Assembly (NCBI GenBank): GCA_030691435.1
Contig: JAUYEK010000008.1
Coordinates: 1 to 7,662 of the forward strand
DNA: 7,662 nucleotides
Origin: Sulfuricella sp.
GTDB taxonomy: Bacteria; Pseudomonadota; Gammaproteobacteria; Burkholderiales; Sulfuricellaceae
Direction of reading: 5' to 3'
The translations under genes were made by a program, and so were the position numbers. Shown one piece after another: positions 6,257 to 7,662 of this stretch. The notes beneath the pieces are model-generated. The model was not told the DNA's origin and made no database searches. It saw only the letters and a list, made by a program, of their open reading frames with translations. Positions within the stretch are counted from its first letter, which is position 1; every line of letters begins with the position of its first letter.

Positions 6257-6329
6257 GCCACAGAGATCACAGAGCGCACAGAGATTAATAAACCGCTTTT
6301 TTCTCTGTGATCTCTGTGTACTCTGTGGC
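6257..6329. repeat. Inverted repeat of 9-mer CACAGAG/CTCTGTG units between ribE and ribB
   Basis: The left arm (6257-6283) has three 9-base units, each ending CACAGAG; the right arm (6303-6329) has three units, each starting CTCTGTG. The arms are inverted repeats with 23 of 27 positions matching and a 19-base AT-rich loop, so a long hairpin can form. On the minus strand the stem is followed by AAAAGCTTTTTAA, so in the direction of the operon it looks a little like an intrinsic terminator or attenuator. It fills the ribE-ribB gap of about 119 nt. Related but poorer copies lie at 262-331 and 6959-6987. Confidence 0.75.
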
Positions 6330-6349
6330 CGAATTGGTTTTTCCGGCTT

Positions 6350-6940
6350 TTAGCCTTCAGGGTGCAGCAAACGATCCACATAGCGCGCCAGCATGTCTAC
6401 CTCCAGGTTGACCCGGCTGCCGGGTTGGAGATACTTGAGCGTAGTCACTTCCACGGTATGCGGAATGAGGTTGATGGTAAACGTGGCGTCGCGCACCTCG
6501 TTCACGGTCAAGCTGACGCCGTTGACGGTGATCGAACCTTTAGGGGCGATAAAGCGCGAGAGATCCCTGGGCGCGCGAATCTGCAACAAATGGCTCTCGC
6601 CCACCGGCTCGAATTTCACCACCTCGCCGACGCCGTCCACATGGCCGCTGACGAGATGCCCGCCAAGCCGGTCGGACAGGCGCATCGCCTTTTCCAGGTT
6701 GACCTCGCCGGGTTCGCCCAACCCCACGGTGCAGCTCAGGCTTTCCTGCGACACGTCCACGGTGTAGGCGCTGCCAGCCAGGGCAATCACGGTGAGACAC
6801 ACGCCGTTGGCGGCGATGCTGTCGCCGACCGCAACATCGCTGAAATCCAGCCGCTCCGATGCAATGGTCAGGCGCACGCCCTTGTCGCGTTGCTCAACCC
6901 GCTTGATCTGGCCCACCGCCTCGATAATTCCGGTAAACAT
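6350..6940 (-). CDS. ribE: Riboflavin synthase (alpha subunit)
   Basis: A 196-residue enzyme that dismutates two 6,7-dimethyl-8-ribityllumazine molecules to riboflavin and 5-amino-6-ribitylaminouracil. It consists of two similar lumazine-binding beta-barrel domains: the first begins with the invariant MFTGIIEAVG and contains GDSIAANGVCLTV (39-51); the second has the parallel GSITVNGVSLTVNEV block, and a LGGHLVSGHVDGVG motif lies at the junction. Length is slightly under the roughly 200-215 common in the family. The ATG at 6940 has AAAGGA six bases upstream. It lies between ribD and ribB, each gap holding a palindromic repeat. Some nomenclatures call this gene ribC. Confidence 0.97.
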   Translation of the reverse strand: MFTGIIEAVGQIKRVEQRDKGVRLTIASERLDFSDVAVGDSIAANGVCLTVIALAGSAYTVDVSQESLSCTVGLGEPGEVNLEKAMRLSDRLGGHLVSGHVDGVGEVVKFEPVGESHLLQIRAPRDLSRFIAPKGSITVNGVSLTVNEVRDATFTINLIPHTVEVTTLKYLQPGSRVNLEVDMLARYVDRLLHPEG

Positions 6941-6958
6941 GTTTATCCTTTAAACCTA

Positions 6959-6987
6959 GCCACAGAAACCAAAACACCTCTGTGGGA
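6959..6987. repeat. Short CCACAGA...TCTGTGG inverted repeat fused to the REP-like copy
   Basis: GCCACAGA and CCTCTGTGG form a short stem just upstream of, and merging into, the TGTGGGAGCGG start of the REP-like element. It looks like a shortened relative of the 9-mer inverted repeat at 6257-6329, probably a composite of two repeat families. Confidence 0.4.
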
Positions 6988-7066
6988 GCGGCGCCCTCGC
7001 CGCGATTTTCGACCACATTCGCGCCGGGGCGGCGCTCCTACATGCATCCAATGGACAACTTGGGCT
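6981..7066. repeat. REP-like palindromic element (copy 2) between ribD and ribE
   Basis: TGTGGGAGCGGCGCC (6981-6995) pairs with GGCGGCGCTCCTACA (7028-7042), with GCCGCGATTTTCGACCACAT between. The right flank AATGGACAACTTGGGCT (7050-7066) matches the 17-bp terminal repeat of copy 1 at about 14 positions; the left terminal repeat is lost or replaced by the CACAGA-type sequence. As in copy 1, the right end runs into the stop codon of the upstream gene, here the TAG of ribD at 7065-7067. It occupies most of the 124-nt ribD-ribE gap. Confidence 0.78.
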
Positions 7067-7662
7067 AATTCACCGGCAGCGCACGAATACGCAGGTCGCG
7101 CCCGACCATCGCCACGTCGGCAATGCGCAGCTCGCGCCGCTCGCCCATCTCAATCAATTCCGGCAGATCGAACATGCCACGCGCCCGGTCTCCCAGCAGC
7201 AGCGGCGCGAAATAAATCACGAATTCATCCACCAGGCCCTGCCGCACCAGCGCGCCGTTCAGGCTGCGCCCGGCTTCCACCGTAATTTCGTTGATACCGC
7301 GCTTGCCCAGTTCATCCAGCATCCTCGCGAGATCGACCCGGCCATCCAGCGACGGCGGAAGCACCAGGATTTCCGCCCCGGCGGCACGCAGGGGCTCGGC
7401 CCTGGCCGGATCGCCGCTCGCTGTCACCACCAGAATTTCCTCCTCCAGCAGCATTTTCGCCGTGGGCGGCATCCTCAATGCACTGTCCACCACGATGCGC
7501 AACGGCTGGCGCGTGGTTTCCACCTCGCGCACGTTGAGCATCGGGTCGTCCGCCAGTACCGTGCCGATGCCGGTCAGCACCGCACAGGAGCGGGCGCGCA
7601 GCCGATGCGCGTCGCGCCGGGCGTCCGCACCGGTGATCCACTGGCTGACGCCGTTGTTGAGC
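7065..7662 (-). CDS. ribD: RibD, pyrimidine reductase domain (5' part outside the window)
   Basis: This is the C-terminal 198 residues of bifunctional RibD; the frame runs unbroken to the window edge, and the zinc-dependent deaminase domain lies beyond it. The visible part is the NADPH-dependent reductase that reduces 5-amino-6-ribosylaminouracil 5'-phosphate to the ribityl form. It starts within the conserved substrate-binding stretch, reading NNGVSQWITGADARR, then LTGIGTVLADDPMLNVR, an ITVEAGRSLNGALVRQGLVDE block and FAPLLLGDRARGMF, all typical. An internal GTG at 7580 could be taken as a start, but homology extends clearly upstream of it. It ends LPVN with a TAG that overlaps the REP-like element. 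It is the most upstream gene of the riboflavin cluster seen here. Confidence 0.96.
   Translation of the reverse strand, partial: LNNGVSQWITGADARRDAHRLRARSCAVLTGIGTVLADDPMLNVREVETTRQPLRIVVDSALRMPPTAKMLLEEEILVVTASGDPARAEPLRAAGAEILVLPPSLDGRVDLARMLDELGKRGINEITVEAGRSLNGALVRQGLVDEFVIYFAPLLLGDRARGMFDLPELIEMGERRELRIADVAMVGRDLRIRALPVN

Noticed and set aside
6231..6349. FMN riboswitch (RFN element) ahead of ribB
   Set aside because: I looked for the conserved RFN segments on the minus strand and saw none; the gap is filled by the CACAGAG inverted repeat. A riboswitch upstream of ribD would be outside the window.
4890..6353. 487-codon plus-strand open frame, the longest in the window
   Set aside because: Antisense to ribH and ribB, whose minus-strand products have complete family motifs. 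The translation has no domain, and its end is made of the CTCTGTG repeat.
7065..7580. ribD as a short complete gene starting at the internal GTG
   Set aside because: Clear RibD reductase homology (GVSQWITGADARR) continues upstream in the same frame to the window edge, so the gene is only cut by the window.

Overview
The window looks like the chromosome of a betaproteobacterium, probably an environmental Nitrosomonadales or Gallionellales relative. I infer this from the gene order ribD-ribE-ribB(A)-ribH-nusB-thiL-pgpA-pncC, the GC-rich codon use and the protein sequences. No search was possible. Almost all real coding sequence is on the minus strand and reads from the right edge to the left. 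The long plus-strand frames opposite these genes are shadows.

Right to left, the main cluster is: ribD (reductase end only, cut by the window edge), ribE (riboflavin synthase), ribB fused to a degenerate GTP-cyclohydrolase-II-like domain (RibBX type), ribH (lumazine synthase), nusB (antitermination factor), thiL (thiamine-monophosphate kinase), pgpA (phosphatidylglycerophosphatase A), pncC (NMN amidohydrolase, the CinA C-terminal domain alone) and a stand-alone CZB-type zinc-binding protein. After a palindromic repeat comes a ZIP-family metal transporter with a His-rich loop. A small two-helix membrane protein on the plus strand runs convergently into the transporter's 3' end. The left 360 bases hold no gene I can recognise.

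The four rib genes supply most of the riboflavin pathway: RibD and RibB make the two precursors, RibH condenses them to lumazine, and RibE dismutates lumazine to riboflavin. GTP cyclohydrolase II activity must come from elsewhere, because the RibA-like half has lost its zinc cysteines. nusB, thiL, pgpA and pncC are the usual housekeeping companions. Several junctions are tight (ribB/ribH 19 nt apart; ribH/nusB, pgpA/pncC and pncC/CZB overlapping), which suggests co-transcription and translational coupling.

The most unusual aspect is the intergenic DNA. Every gap of about 100 bases or more holds a palindromic repeat: REP-like GTAGGAGCGGCGCC elements at two places (one with a second palindrome nested inside it), a 143-bp palindrome with 17-bp ends, and inverted 9-mer CTCTGTG-type repeats. 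A further 161-bp imperfect palindrome spans the thiL/pgpA junction. It supplies the last codons of thiL and, unless translation starts in an unseen way, about 50 extra N-terminal residues of PgpA. I see no CRISPR array, phage, transposase, tRNA or rRNA. I found no convincing new multi-gene system; the palindrome that rewrites two gene ends is the best candidate for something undescribed.
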